The notes: generated by a model not told the origin, from the sequence alone. DNA of 64,000 nt from Dokdonia sinensis (GCF_003688895.1 NZ_REFV01000007.1:1-64000), one strand, 5' to 3'. Shown: positions 24,272-33,967, numbered from the stretch's first letter. Numbers and translations: made by a program.

Positions 24272-27200
24272 TACTTCCTTACCTCCTAAAGAGCACGCTC
24301 TGTCTGGCGATTTTGTTTGGATTTTACAAACTCGTCTTGGAGCCTAAAGCGATGCACCAGTTCAAGCGGTTTTATCTTTTGGCAAGTTTAATTTTTGCCT
24401 TTACCATACCGCTTATCACATTTACCTACACCACCGAAGTTCCTGAGGAAGAAATTTGGATTCAAGATTTTGCGCAGGCGTATGAAGTATCAACTCAAGA
24501 AATACAGATGCCTCACGAGACTCCAGAAAAAGAGGATACAAATGTCATTCTTTGGAGCATTTATGGATTGGGAGTGCTACTTTTTGGAGTGCGGTTTGGG
24601 TTAAATTTATTTCGCTTAAAGCGAAAAATCTATGCGGCAAAAACCATCGAGGAGCCTGATTTTACGCTTGCATTAATGTCACAGGCTGTAATTCCGCATT
24701 CTTTTTTATGGTGGATTTTCCTTTCGCGCAAGCAGTATGAACACCAAGAAATCGCACCCGAAGTATTGGCTCACGAGGCGACTCACGTAAGAGAAAAGCA
24801 TACGATAGATATACTTTTTATAGAGTTGTTACAAGTTGTTTTCTGGTTTAATCCTATGGTCTGGCTGGCCAAAACATCCATAAAACTCAATCACGAATTC
24901 CTTGCAGATCAGGGAGCCCTGCGTGAGCAAAAAGATATCACACATTATCAAAACATACTCCTAAGCTATGCAAGCAGTACTCATCATACTGTGCTCGAGA
25001 GTCCTTTTAATTATTCATTAACCAAAAAACGAATCGTTATGTTATCACAATCATTTAGTAAGAAGCGGGTAGTGCTCAGAGCACTGCTCCTTGTTCCCGT
25101 CCTTGTGGGATGCGGGCTATTGTTTAATCAGGCTATTGTAGCTCAGGAGAAGGAAAGGAAAGAAATCCCAATTATAGGAGAATGGATTACAGAAACAGCG
25201 GAAATGCCATTTGTTAACATTTATGAGGAGAATGACTCACTTTGGTGCGCAATAGGTAAAGACAAGTTCTTGATGCTTGAAGATAATAAAGGATATTATC
25301 TTAAAACTGGTGTTGAGAATAAACTCAAGCATTATGTCGCTGTTAACATGGATGGCTCTCTTAAATTTGGAGACTACGGTTATAAAATAATTCCAGCATC
25401 TAGAGGTGTCAAACAATCGTTATTAGGAACCTGGAAAAAAGAGAATTCTGGAGAAGAAATTGTAAACTTTGTTCTAAATAACGGAGGATTGATATGTCAT
25501 ATAGTCACGAGCGACCAAAAAAGCACTAGATATTATCCTAAATTAAAGGATGGAGGCGTAACCTTTACTATGGGAAATAAATGGGTTTCCTTTAAGCGTA
25601 AAGGAGAGGTGCTTATAGATGGAGATGGCAATAGGTATATCCAGCAAGAGATTCGTATTCCAAAAGGGGTAACAGCTCAAAAATATTTGGATTTATGGCA
25701 AGATACCAATGAATACAAATTATTTCTAGATGAACAACCTATTGCAAATGCAGATATTCTAAACTATAAGCCTGAAGAATTACCCCACTACGAGACCAAG
25801 TTTGAAAATGGTCAAACAGTTGTCTCTATCTGGACACAACCGTTTTACGAGAAAATGTCAAAAATAGGCTACTCCGCATTTTCAGATACAGATTTTAGTC
25901 GAGTACCCGTAGTAGTTGTTGAGGAAAACACGGTTACTATAAACGGAAAAAAATCCAGCACCGAAACCTACGTAGAGGATATGAACTCGGTGACTGCTGG
26001 ATGGACGCAAAAGGAGATGAGACAGGCATTTCCAGGACAATTTATAACTAAAAATGCAGATCCTGAATTACTGGAAGCGCTAGATGAGCAACTCAGGAAA
26101 ACAGACTACTGGAAAGCAAACATCAGTCACTCAGCACAGATTATGAAGGATGTTATTATATATAGCAAAAAACCTATCCTCATCTCTATAAATAATGATG
26201 AAATCAGTATAAACGGTAAATTGTCTTCTCTAGCAAATCTAAGAAAGGATATAGACGCAATAACCGAGGACTGGACCCCTACGGAATATAGAAAAACTCC
26301 TGTAAGCACTTTTATGACTAAGGGCAACACTCCAAGCTTTCTTCAAAAAGCCGAAGCTGAGTTTCAAAAAACAAAGCTTGCTCAGGCAAATGACGGTATA
26401 AAACTAGTGCCGCCTCCACCAGCATCGCCATCCCCAGGTTCTGAAGATTTCTTACCGCCTCCTCCACCTCCTCAAAAAAGTTACGCAAATGAATTTATAC
26501 AAGGAGCCGCCCAAAACGGCAAAAAAGCTCTCGTCATTCAGATCCTTAATGATCAAATCAAAATAAATGGACACCAGTCCTCGCTTTCTAAACTGAGGGA
26601 GGACATTGATGCCATCACGAGAGACTGGGAGGAAGAGGATTATAAAGATGCGGTACCTTCTTTTTTAGTTAAAAACGGCGGCTCCTCTTTCTTAGAAATT
26701 GCAAATGAAGAGTTCTTAAAAACTCATTTCTCTCGGGCAAATGGAGGGATGAAGTTAGTACCTCCACCACCACCTGCGCCTCCAGCTCCTGGGGCACCAT
26801 TGCCACCGCCACCTCCGCCACCGCCAAGCCCTTTGAAGTATCTTCAGAAGATGAATGAGCTAGGTGGAAAATTTTATCAAGAGGAAAAAGAAATTTCTTA
26901 TGAGAAAGCTGTTGCAATTTTAAAAGCAAATAAGAATTTGAATATCCAAACACCTGTACCATATTCAAATCCACCTAAAACGTATATAACTGAGTACCCT
27001 ATGCTTGGTAGTTATAATAGTATTCACTCAGCTAAGGATAATTTCAGGCGAGATAAAAAAATAGGCGATACGGTAGTATACTCAGATGGCTACGATCAGA
27101 AATTTTTAATGGTAAAGGATAGTGATAATGGTGGACGTACCATTGTTAAAAGACCCAAAGATGCAGGTGTGGATAAAGTGCAATTAGACACTTACAATAA

Positions 27201-27582
27201 ACTTGCAAGAAAGTATAATAAACAGCCCAAAGCAACTCGTAAAATTCCAGCGGGAGAACTTAAAGTGATAGAAGATATTTATCGCAATATGAACACGACT
27301 CAAAAAATAAAAAACGAACCTTTTCCAGAATGTGAAATTAAATCGACTGAGAAAGGAAGTGGATTTTCTGATAATGCTCAAGGGACTGGAGACTTCAAAT
27401 TAGATGACAGACCATCATCATCTTTAGCCCTAGGAGGTTCTAATTATGCGCCAAGAATCGAGATTGGAGAGATAAAAATTAAAACAAGACTTTTAGGAAA
27501 AGCAGAGAATGATGTTAAAGTATCTCCTTTTAATAAAACATATTTCTCTAGCCAGAAATCCACTTACAAGAAGTTAGAGTAA
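24268..27582 (+). CDS. Enlarged M56 membrane metallopeptidase with three repeated domains and polyproline linkers
   Basis: 1104 residues, more than twice the usual size. The N-terminal M56 unit has membrane helices (about 10-20, 35-50, 90-105, 275-290), the zinc motif HEATH at about 169-173 and 'LNHEFLADQGAL'. After the last helix comes a lipocalin-like region ('IGEWITETAEMPFVNIYEE', 'LLGTWKKENSGEEIVNF'; about 300-450). Then three copies of an about 80-residue module begin near 548, 637 and 754, each with a 'V.I.....I.ING..SS...L..DI.AIT.DW' core that resembles the periplasmic domain of ExbD/TolR. The second and third end in proline-rich stretches (about 714-735 and 831-856). The C-terminal 250 residues are unrecognised. 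It is the sensor partner of the BlaI gene before it; the repeats are probably the sensing part. Confidence 0.88.
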   Translation: MILPYLLKSTLCLAILFGFYKLVLEPKAMHQFKRFYLLASLIFAFTIPLITFTYTTEVPEEEIWIQDFAQAYEVSTQEIQMPHETPEKEDTNVILWSIYGLGVLLFGVRFGLNLFRLKRKIYAAKTIEEPDFTLALMSQAVIPHSFLWWIFLSRKQYEHQEIAPEVLAHEATHVREKHTIDILFIELLQVVFWFNPMVWLAKTSIKLNHEFLADQGALREQKDITHYQNILLSYASSTHHTVLESPFNYSLTKKRIVMLSQSFSKKRVVLRALLLVPVLVGCGLLFNQAIVAQEKERKEIPIIGEWITETAEMPFVNIYEENDSLWCAIGKDKFLMLEDNKGYYLKTGVENKLKHYVAVNMDGSLKFGDYGYKIIPASRGVKQSLLGTWKKENSGEEIVNFVLNNGGLICHIVTSDQKSTRYYPKLKDGGVTFTMGNKWVSFKRKGEVLIDGDGNRYIQQEIRIPKGVTAQKYLDLWQDTNEYKLFLDEQPIANADILNYKPEELPHYETKFENGQTVVSIWTQPFYEKMSKIGYSAFSDTDFSRVPVVVVEENTVTINGKKSSTETYVEDMNSVTAGWTQKEMRQAFPGQFITKNADPELLEALDEQLRKTDYWKANISHSAQIMKDVIIYSKKPILISINNDEISINGKLSSLANLRKDIDAITEDWTPTEYRKTPVSTFMTKGNTPSFLQKAEAEFQKTKLAQANDGIKLVPPPPASPSPGSEDFLPPPPPPQKSYANEFIQGAAQNGKKALVIQILNDQIKINGHQSSLSKLREDIDAITRDWEEEDYKDAVPSFLVKNGGSSFLEIANEEFLKTHFSRANGGMKLVPPPPPAPPAPGAPLPPPPPPPPSPLKYLQKMNELGGKFYQEEKEISYEKAVAILKANKNLNIQTPVPYSNPPKTYITEYPMLGSYNSIHSAKDNFRRDKKIGDTVVYSDGYDQKFLMVKDSDNGGRTIVKRPKDAGVDKVQLDTYNKLARKYNKQPKATRKIPAGELKVIEDIYRNMNTTQKIKNEPFPECEIKSTEKGSGFSDNAQGTGDFKLDDRPSSSLALGGSNYAPRIEIGEIKIKTRLLGKAENDVKVSPFNKTYFSSQKSTYKKLE

Positions 27583-27612
27583 ACAAGCCGTAATCCGTAT
27601 AAATACATATTT

Positions 27613-27647
27613 AAACCTGTTAGGTCTTTGAGACCTGACAGGTTTTT
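27613..27647. terminator. Long inverted repeat/terminator after the second M56 gene
   Basis: A 15-bp stem (27613-27627 with 27631-27645, one G-U) around a TTG loop, followed by Ts. The AACCTGT..ACAGGTT form is, from memory, a dispersed element in many Bacteroidota genomes. It also serves as an intrinsic terminator. Confidence 0.85.
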
Positions 27648-27652
27648 AAGAA

Positions 27653-27671
27653 TAATGATACCCTGGATTAA
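27653..27671. repeat. Short repeat shared with 49085-49104
   Basis: TAATGATACCCTGGATTAA here and TAATGATACCCTGGGATTAA at 49085-49104 differ by one inserted G. Both lie just after the end of a gene. Confidence 0.7.
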
Positions 27672-27750
27672 GTGATGTGTCCCTTATAAAGAAAGAATAG
27701 CGTTATTCATTTTAAATTACTGCATTCAAAGTACCTGAAAAATCTTTTAG

Positions 27751-27758
27751 TAGCTTTG
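27751..27758 (+). promoter_or_regulatory. -7 element of the rsmI promoter
   Basis: TAGCTTTG matches the Bacteroidota TAnnTTTG element, 33 bp before the TTG start of rsmI. No good -33 TTTG is visible. Confidence 0.5.
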
Positions 27759-27791
27759 TAGTTATTCCTACCAACTATAATACACTCAATT

Positions 27792-28463
27792 TTGAAACTA
27801 TACCTCGTTCCTACACCCATAGGTAATTTAGAAGATATGACTTTTCGCGCTGTGAGGGTGCTTAAAGAGGCAGACCTCATTCTTGCCGAGGATACTCGAA
27901 CGAGCGGCAAACTCCTCAAGCATTTTGATATAGGTACCCAGATGATGAGTCATCATATGCACAATGAGCATCAAACGGTGCAGGGAATTGTAAAGCGTAT
28001 TCAAGCTGGAGAGACAGTCGCGTGTATAAGCGATGCAGGAACACCAGCGATTTCTGATCCAGGATTCTTACTCACAAGAGCCTGTGTAGAAGCAGGAATA
28101 GAGGTAGACTGTCTTCCAGGAGCAACTGCATTTGTGCCTGCCCTTGTAAATAGTGGTTTTCCTAATGATAAATTTGTTTTTGAGGGATTTCTTCCCGTTA
28201 AAAAGGGACGCCAGACACGATTTCTTCAGCTTCAAGAGGAGACACGCACTATGATCTTTTACGAGTCCCCTCACAAACTGGTTAAGACTTTGGGACACTT
28301 TGTATCGTATTTTGGCGAAGATCGTCCTGTTTCTGTATCAAGAGAGCTTACTAAATTGTTTGAGGAAACAATACGAGGAACGGCCTCAGAAGTTCTTGCG
28401 TATTATACGAATAAGCCTCCTAAGGGTGAGATTGTAATTGTTGTGGGTGGTAAGGGGAGATAG
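27792..28463 (+). CDS. rsmI: 16S rRNA (cytidine(1402)-2'-O)-methyltransferase RsmI
   Basis: 223 residues, TTG start. RsmI 2'-O-methylates C1402 in the ribosomal P site using SAM. The tetrapyrrole-methylase fold motifs are all present: 'LYLVPTPIGNLEDMTFRAVRVLKEADLILAEDTRTSGKLLKHF', 'SDAGTPAISDPGFLL', 'PGATAFVPALVNSG' and 'ESPHKLVKTL'. TTG at 27792 begins exactly where the family's conserved start lies, and no ATG fits. It is a single gene ending at a copy of the palindrome. Confidence 0.97.
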   Translation: MKLYLVPTPIGNLEDMTFRAVRVLKEADLILAEDTRTSGKLLKHFDIGTQMMSHHMHNEHQTVQGIVKRIQAGETVACISDAGTPAISDPGFLLTRACVEAGIEVDCLPGATAFVPALVNSGFPNDKFVFEGFLPVKKGRQTRFLQLQEETRTMIFYESPHKLVKTLGHFVSYFGEDRPVSVSRELTKLFEETIRGTASEVLAYYTNKPPKGEIVIVVGGKGR

Positions 28464-28485
28464 TTACGCTTTCGCGAAAGCGTAA
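28464..28485. repeat. Palindrome copy extended to 22 bp, intergenic
   Basis: The exact 16-mer (28467-28482) is flanked by TTA and TAA, giving a 22-bp perfect palindrome that begins at the first base after the rsmI stop codon. It lies between convergent rsmI and the TonB receptor gene and could act as a weak hairpin. Confidence 0.97.
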
Positions 28486-28526
28486 AAGAAAAATTAAACC
28501 TTTGCTAGTAAAAAGTGACTTAGCTT

Positions 28527-30938
28527 TTAAAAATTATAAGTTGCCGCCAGAATTAAATTTCTTCCAGCCGCCGAAATTCCAGAGGAATATGTACGATACC
28601 GTTGATCTGTAATATTCTCAAGATTTGCGGTAAAAGACCAAGTGTCAGAGAGCACATACTGACTGCCCAGATTTAAGGTGTACCAACCTGGTGAGAATGG
28701 ATTGCCATCAGCATCTGTAGCATACAAATCAGGACTCGCCTGCTGACTAGGCGCAAGATCGTCAAAATCAAACTTGCCGCTGTATTCCACAAAAGCATCT
28801 AACGTTAATTTCTTTTTCTTCCATATCAAATGCCCATTCCCAAAAAGCGGCGCGACGTGTCTTACTGGAACATAACTGCCGTCTTCTTCCTGCTCCACAC
28901 CGTTTGTATAATTAAAGTTTCCAGTAAGTTGTAAGTGCTTTGTTAGGTTTGCTTTTGCTCCCAATTCAACACCATACACTTCGGATTTTGAGGCGTTTTG
29001 TATCGCTTGTATGTTGCTCACTTCGCCCTGATATTCTATTTCTGTAACACCGTTCAGGTTAAAATCACGACGTACCAAGGCATCGTTAAGCAAAGTATAG
29101 TAGCCATTAATGTCAAACCTTAGCATATTAGAGAAGTTTAGGTTTATACCTAATTCTCCATTGTAGGCGTATTCAGATTTCAAATCAGGATTGGGCACTA
29201 CAACAGAGCCGGGCTCACTATCAAAAATCTTTCCTACGTCGTCTATGTTAGGCGCCCTGAAGGCTGTTCCTAAATTTGCTTTAAGCCCTACGGTTTTAGA
29301 CAGCTGGTGTGTTACCCCGATACTTCCAGTTAGATTTCCTGTACTCAAATCTGCTTTATCAAAGGGAAAGGCAAAAAACGCATTGTTCTCTGTAAAATCT
29401 GCTGTGAGCCAAATATGATTATAGCGCAGTCCAGATTGTAATCTTGTTTTTGGATCCAGCTCAATTTGAGTGCTTACATAAGCGGCGAGTGATTGCCAAG
29501 TGGATCCATCAGGATACCTAGAAGCTGTTCGGGTTACATCTCCTGTCGTTATATCTGTGACCTGACCACTAGACCCTACTTTATTATACACGTATTCTAA
29601 ACCGTAAAAAAGTTTGTTTTTTCGATTTTTTAAATTCCTGGTAAAATCTAGTCCTACAGAAACGGCATCGACATTCTCATCGGTCTCAAAAAAATCTGCC
29701 CCACCAAAATCTCTATCATTTCTGCTTTCTTGCGAGTTTTGATAGGTGATAGTTGCCTGAGCGCGATTATAAATTATACCATTACCTTCTTTGTTTATTT
29801 GGAAGTTGGTCATAAACCATTTTTGTGGCCCATAAAACCACTCGGCCGATCTAAATTCTCCGTCCCGTTTGCGCGTTAAGCGGTCGTAACGGTCGTAGTC
29901 CGAGGTTGTCGCATATACGAGTCCGAGATTAAAATCCCAAATCTCATTAGGAGCAAAACGTACTTTTTGCATTAGGTTTAGGCTATTAAAAGCAGAACCT
30001 ACTTGGATAAGAGGGTCGTCATTTTGAACCGTAGTATCTACACCATCTATAACCTGCACAAAATTATTACGCAAGTAGTCGTCTGGACCGTGTTTACCCT
30101 GTCGCGTGTCGTCATAATCCGAGTAGCTCGCACTAGTAAGAAATGACCATTTTCGTTTTCCAAGAGTAATATCAAAATGTCCCGTACGCTCATTATTTGC
30201 TGTATTTACACGCGCAACCGCAGTCCCAGAGATAGTAATCTCGTCTGTAAAGGATAATTTAGGTTGCTTCGTGTAAAAGTTCATTACACCACCTATCGCA
30301 TCACTTCCGTAGATCACGGAGCCTGGACCCAGTAAAACTTCGGTTCGGTCTATAATGAAGGGGTCTATAGAAATTATATTTTGAACGTTTCCACCCCTAA
30401 AAATAGCGGTGTTAAAACGCACTCCGTCTAGGGTAATTAATAACCTGTTTGTCGAGAAGCCTCTTATCAGAGGACTCCCACCACCTTGCTGGCTTTTTTG
30501 TACAAAAACAGAGCCACTCGCTTCGAGTAAATCTGCTGCTGTTTGTGGATTTGCTCGGGTGATATCGTCAGATGAGATTCCCACAATTTTTTGCGGAACA
30601 TTCTTTCGGCTTTGGGCAAATTTACTCGAAGAGAGTACAATCTCACCCAGCATATTTTCTTTCTGCTTCAGGAATACCCTGTATTTAAAGGTTTCAAGCT
30701 GCGCTTTAGTATACTGTGCAGTCTTGTGAGCTACGTCTTGAAAGGTGATTAATTCCGCTTTCGCGAAAGCGGACACATCTACCTTCCCATCAAAATCTGA
30801 TACAGCCGTCTTACTTTTATCTACATTATAAATTGCAACACCTACAATGGGTTCACGGGTATCAACGTCGAGCACAGTAACTTCTTGAGCCGAAAGAGTA
30901 AGCGAAAATAAGATGAAGAGAGATACTATTAATCGCAT
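28527..30938 (-). CDS. TonB-dependent outer membrane receptor
   Basis: 803 residues with a signal peptide ('LIVSLFILFSLTLSAQ'). A carboxypeptidase-regulatory-like domain (about 17-95) precedes the plug ('VPQKIVGISSDDITRANPQTAADLLEASGSVFVQKSQQGGGSPLIRGFSTNRLLITLDGVRFN') and a 22-strand-type barrel ending 'GRNLILAATYNF' with the usual terminal Phe. 'RGFSTNRLLITLDGVR' and 'YGSDAIGGVMNF' are of the heme/siderophore receptor type, so iron or heme uptake is likely but not certain. It directly abuts recO (0 bp). The palindrome encodes 'SAFAKAEL' in the N-terminal domain. Confidence 0.93.
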   Translation of the reverse strand: MRLIVSLFILFSLTLSAQEVTVLDVDTREPIVGVAIYNVDKSKTAVSDFDGKVDVSAFAKAELITFQDVAHKTAQYTKAQLETFKYRVFLKQKENMLGEIVLSSSKFAQSRKNVPQKIVGISSDDITRANPQTAADLLEASGSVFVQKSQQGGGSPLIRGFSTNRLLITLDGVRFNTAIFRGGNVQNIISIDPFIIDRTEVLLGPGSVIYGSDAIGGVMNFYTKQPKLSFTDEITISGTAVARVNTANNERTGHFDITLGKRKWSFLTSASYSDYDDTRQGKHGPDDYLRNNFVQVIDGVDTTVQNDDPLIQVGSAFNSLNLMQKVRFAPNEIWDFNLGLVYATTSDYDRYDRLTRKRDGEFRSAEWFYGPQKWFMTNFQINKEGNGIIYNRAQATITYQNSQESRNDRDFGGADFFETDENVDAVSVGLDFTRNLKNRKNKLFYGLEYVYNKVGSSGQVTDITTGDVTRTASRYPDGSTWQSLAAYVSTQIELDPKTRLQSGLRYNHIWLTADFTENNAFFAFPFDKADLSTGNLTGSIGVTHQLSKTVGLKANLGTAFRAPNIDDVGKIFDSEPGSVVVPNPDLKSEYAYNGELGINLNFSNMLRFDINGYYTLLNDALVRRDFNLNGVTEIEYQGEVSNIQAIQNASKSEVYGVELGAKANLTKHLQLTGNFNYTNGVEQEEDGSYVPVRHVAPLFGNGHLIWKKKKLTLDAFVEYSGKFDFDDLAPSQQASPDLYATDADGNPFSPGWYTLNLGSQYVLSDTWSFTANLENITDQRYRTYSSGISAAGRNLILAATYNF
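30756..30771. repeat. Palindrome copy, exact, inside the TonB receptor gene
   Basis: Exact 16-mer (20-bp palindrome with its flanks, 30754-30773), read on the minus strand in the 'AFAKA' frame. Confidence 0.97.
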
Positions 30939-31658
30939 TTAATTAAAAATTGTATTGAGTACTGCTAGCGAACGTGGTTTTTTAAAACCGTGCAAATGTA
31001 ACTCATAATAAAGGAGCAACATGTTTACAAAAGCGGTACGCTGGTTTTGGTTAAGTTTTATCGTTTCCAACGTATCAAATTTTGTGCCTAAGAGCTGTTT
31101 TAGAAGCTCAATGATTTCTCCATTCCAACAGTAGTTATTGAGCTCAGATAACTCAAAGGTGCCGTCTATAAGATTAAAGTACTCTCTATCAATGTCTGAG
31201 TCATCTGGATAGAAACCCAGATACTGGGACAATCGCAATAAAAATAATAGGTGAAAATTTGCAATAACATCGTTGCTATCAAGCCAGCTAGTTGCCGCTA
31301 CGAGAAAATTAAAAAGCTCTAGATTTTCCTCCTCTTCTTGAATAGCAGAGCGTAGTATGTCTGAAAGGAAGAAAACAATAGCGCTTTTTGCCACATTAGT
31401 GTAGAGCGTCTGGTAATGATAAGCAACTTTGGCCTCTCGTATACTTTCGAGTGTTCCTTTATCCTTGTGGTTTGCCTCAATGTCGAGTTGAGTGAGTGGT
31501 TGGAACATTGCGGTTCTTAACTTCCCTTTTTTTGACTTAAGGATTCCGCGGAGTAGGTAACTTTTGAGTCCGCTGGAGGCGGTGTAGCATTTTACAATGA
31601 GATCTGCCTCTCCATATTTGAGTGCAGAGATAACAATTGCTTGGGTTTTGACAAGCAT
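30939..31658 (-). CDS. recO: DNA repair protein RecO
   Basis: 239 residues. RecO works with RecFR to load RecA on gapped DNA. The N-terminal OB fold is clear ('MLVKTQAIVISALKYGEADLIVKCYTASSGLKSYLLRGILKSKKGKL', 'MFQPLTQLDIEA'), and the helical C-terminal domain follows ('LFNFLVAATSWLDSN', 'FHLLFLLRLSQYLGFYPD'). The usual zinc cysteines are absent, which is common in this phylum. Its ATG overlaps the porZ stop by one base (TAATG). Confidence 0.96.
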   Translation of the reverse strand: MLVKTQAIVISALKYGEADLIVKCYTASSGLKSYLLRGILKSKKGKLRTAMFQPLTQLDIEANHKDKGTLESIREAKVAYHYQTLYTNVAKSAIVFFLSDILRSAIQEEEENLELFNFLVAATSWLDSNDVIANFHLLFLLRLSQYLGFYPDDSDIDREYFNLIDGTFELSELNNYCWNGEIIELLKQLLGTKFDTLETIKLNQNQRTAFVNMLLLYYELHLHGFKKPRSLAVLNTIFN

Positions 31659-33967
31659 TATCTGATGATGAGTAGTTTTACGATATTCGTCTCTAGTGCA
31701 TCTGGACCTGTTACAAGTATGAGATAAACGCCGGAGGCCACTTTATGCCTCCCAAAGGCTGTGGTATCCCAAGTGAGATTTCCTGAGCTTGCCACCTCCT
31801 CATAAACGAGATTTCCTACAAGGTCTGTGATTTTTACATTAGAACGAGCCGTGAGTCCATCTATAGTTACGAGCCCAGAAAATGTAGGTCTCACAGGGTT
31901 GGGATAAACCCCGACATTTTCTAAAGTTTCTGCAGGTGGTTGAGACGTCCCATCAAAGGAAACCATACCTCTGTCTGTAGCAAAATAAATAGTACCGCTC
32001 TGAGGATCAATGCTCATTGAGTTTACATTGTTTGAAGGTAACGGCGAGTTCCTGGTTGTAAAGTTGGCTAGTGTTTCCTGACCATTAGGAGAGACAAAAA
32101 ACACTCCAGAGCCTATTGTAGATATCCACTTATTATTGGAACCGTCTACAACAATCTCTGTGATAACTTGATCATTAAGTAGCTCCTGTGGAATATCATC
32201 CTGTAATATGATAATAGGGTTTGTCGTAGTTTCCCCTTCTTCAAATATGGAAGAGGGTGAGAATAATAATCGTAAACCTCTTCGAGTTCCTATCCATAGC
32301 GTACCGCCACGATCTACTGCAAGTGCGCGAATATCATTTGAGGGTAGGTTTGCAGCACCTTCATCTCCAGAAATTCGAGCAATAGCGCCGTTACTTGGAT
32401 TGTATCCTATGAGTCCAGCGCTATTTGTTCCTAGGAATAGGTTCCCATCAGAACCAAAAACAATATCATCCAGCCCGCTGGGTCTGTCTCCATCTGGAAA
32501 AACCTCTGCAATACTTATACCTTGGAATTGCCCTCCTGGAGTAACTTTAAAAAGACCATTACTGGAAAGCGAATTTGAAATCCAGAGATTATTACTGCTG
32601 TCAAAAGTGCCGCTGTTTACTCTTACCCCACCATTAGATCCGTTAGAGTCAAAAACCCTTTCTAAAGGACTATTAGTGTCGTCAAAAAGCATTGTAGGTA
32701 TTTCTTCGTTTATTTCCAATAATCCTGCTGAGAATGATGGGACAAATACTTGAGTTGGATTTTGAGGGTTTATTGCCACGTTAACCATGTCGGTGGTAAA
32801 TAGAGCGTCCTCAAAGCTGATGTTTTTCCAACCGCTATCTATTACAAAGTGACTCAACCCTTTTTCATTAAATGGGAAAGGGTTATAGAAAACATCGTAG
32901 TCACCATAAACTGCCCAAACCTCATTAGTTGCAGCCTGGATATTAAAAATATCATTTTCTAAAGGACCATCTGGTAGATACTGCCTAGGCATCCCATTTG
33001 CCAGAGGTACTTCTATCATTCCAGAGCCTCTGGTACTTATGTATGCAGAGTTGTTTAACGTGAGCGCTGTATTGTAGTCATTAACAAATTCACCCACCGT
33101 TCCTATGGTTCTGGTGAGATTGTCGTTCTCATCATATATAAGGATGCTTTCTGGTAATGTAACGGTAAGTTCTGTATCTGTTGCGCGGATATCCCGAGGT
33201 GTTATATTATCATACCTAAATGCAAAAGAAAAGTTTACTCCATTTGTGGTTTTAAAGGCGTTACGACCTGCAATTCCGTAGAGCGTTTCGTTAAAAATGG
33301 CAAGTCCTCTAAAGGTATTCCCATTTGTCGTGCTCCAATTATTAAAGTCAATGATATTAGAATTTCCTACAAGAGCTCGTCGTAAGCCAGATGATGTGGC
33401 TGCATATACGTAGTCGCCAAAGACGGATGTTTCAAAAATATTGAGCGAGGCACCATTATCTCCTATAAAATAAGAGTCATCGAACTCTAGCCGTCCCAAG
33501 TCAAATAGGGATATACCAAAACCAGTAGAGATGTATACAAACCCGTTAAACTCGTGAAAATGGTTAATGCGCTTCTCGGTAGGAGTGATAGAGGGTTTGT
33601 TAAGAATGTCAACTACGGTTAAAACATTTGCATTGCCATCTATAATAACATCTATAAGCCCATTCTCATAACCCACGAGCAATGTTTCAAAAGCCGCACT
33701 ATAGTATATACTAGAGATTGGTTGTCCCGAGAGACCGTTAATAGTAGATCGAGTAGTAAGTGATCCATCTAGGGTAGAATATGCAAAAACTGCATTATCT
33801 GACGCGACATAAACTACGCCATTTCCTTCGGTGATATCCTTTGTTTGAGCATAGGCAAAATAGCCTGTCCACTCATCAGAAAAATTTTGGCCTTGTAGCC
33901 AAAATGAAATACTTAAAAATAGAAGTATTAGCAGGTTCTTCACGCACACAATTTTGTAATTATACAA
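31658..33967 (-). CDS. porZ: PorZ-like type IX secretion protein (beta-propellers, T9SS type A C-terminus)
   Basis: 769 residues with a signal peptide. The start of the mature protein, 'WTGYFAYAQTKDITEGNGVVYVASDNAVFAYSTLDGSLTTRSTINGLSGQPISSIYYS', matches the N-terminal propeller of PorZ, the surface component of the T9SS attachment complex that binds anionic LPS in Porphyromonas. Further 'two-component-regulator' propeller blades follow ('VRALAVDRGGTLWIGTRRGL', 'PSNNVNSMSIDPQSGTIYFATDRG'), then a type A sorting domain (about 688-769, 'VYPNPVRPTFSG' to 'NIVKLLIIR'). PorZ next to recO is, from memory, a conserved arrangement in flavobacteria. Confidence 0.9.
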   Translation of the reverse strand: MYNYKIVCVKNLLILLFLSISFWLQGQNFSDEWTGYFAYAQTKDITEGNGVVYVASDNAVFAYSTLDGSLTTRSTINGLSGQPISSIYYSAAFETLLVGYENGLIDVIIDGNANVLTVVDILNKPSITPTEKRINHFHEFNGFVYISTGFGISLFDLGRLEFDDSYFIGDNGASLNIFETSVFGDYVYAATSSGLRRALVGNSNIIDFNNWSTTNGNTFRGLAIFNETLYGIAGRNAFKTTNGVNFSFAFRYDNITPRDIRATDTELTVTLPESILIYDENDNLTRTIGTVGEFVNDYNTALTLNNSAYISTRGSGMIEVPLANGMPRQYLPDGPLENDIFNIQAATNEVWAVYGDYDVFYNPFPFNEKGLSHFVIDSGWKNISFEDALFTTDMVNVAINPQNPTQVFVPSFSAGLLEINEEIPTMLFDDTNSPLERVFDSNGSNGGVRVNSGTFDSSNNLWISNSLSSNGLFKVTPGGQFQGISIAEVFPDGDRPSGLDDIVFGSDGNLFLGTNSAGLIGYNPSNGAIARISGDEGAANLPSNDIRALAVDRGGTLWIGTRRGLRLLFSPSSIFEEGETTTNPIIILQDDIPQELLNDQVITEIVVDGSNNKWISTIGSGVFFVSPNGQETLANFTTRNSPLPSNNVNSMSIDPQSGTIYFATDRGMVSFDGTSQPPAETLENVGVYPNPVRPTFSGLVTIDGLTARSNVKITDLVGNLVYEEVASSGNLTWDTTAFGRHKVASGVYLILVTGPDALETNIVKLLIIR

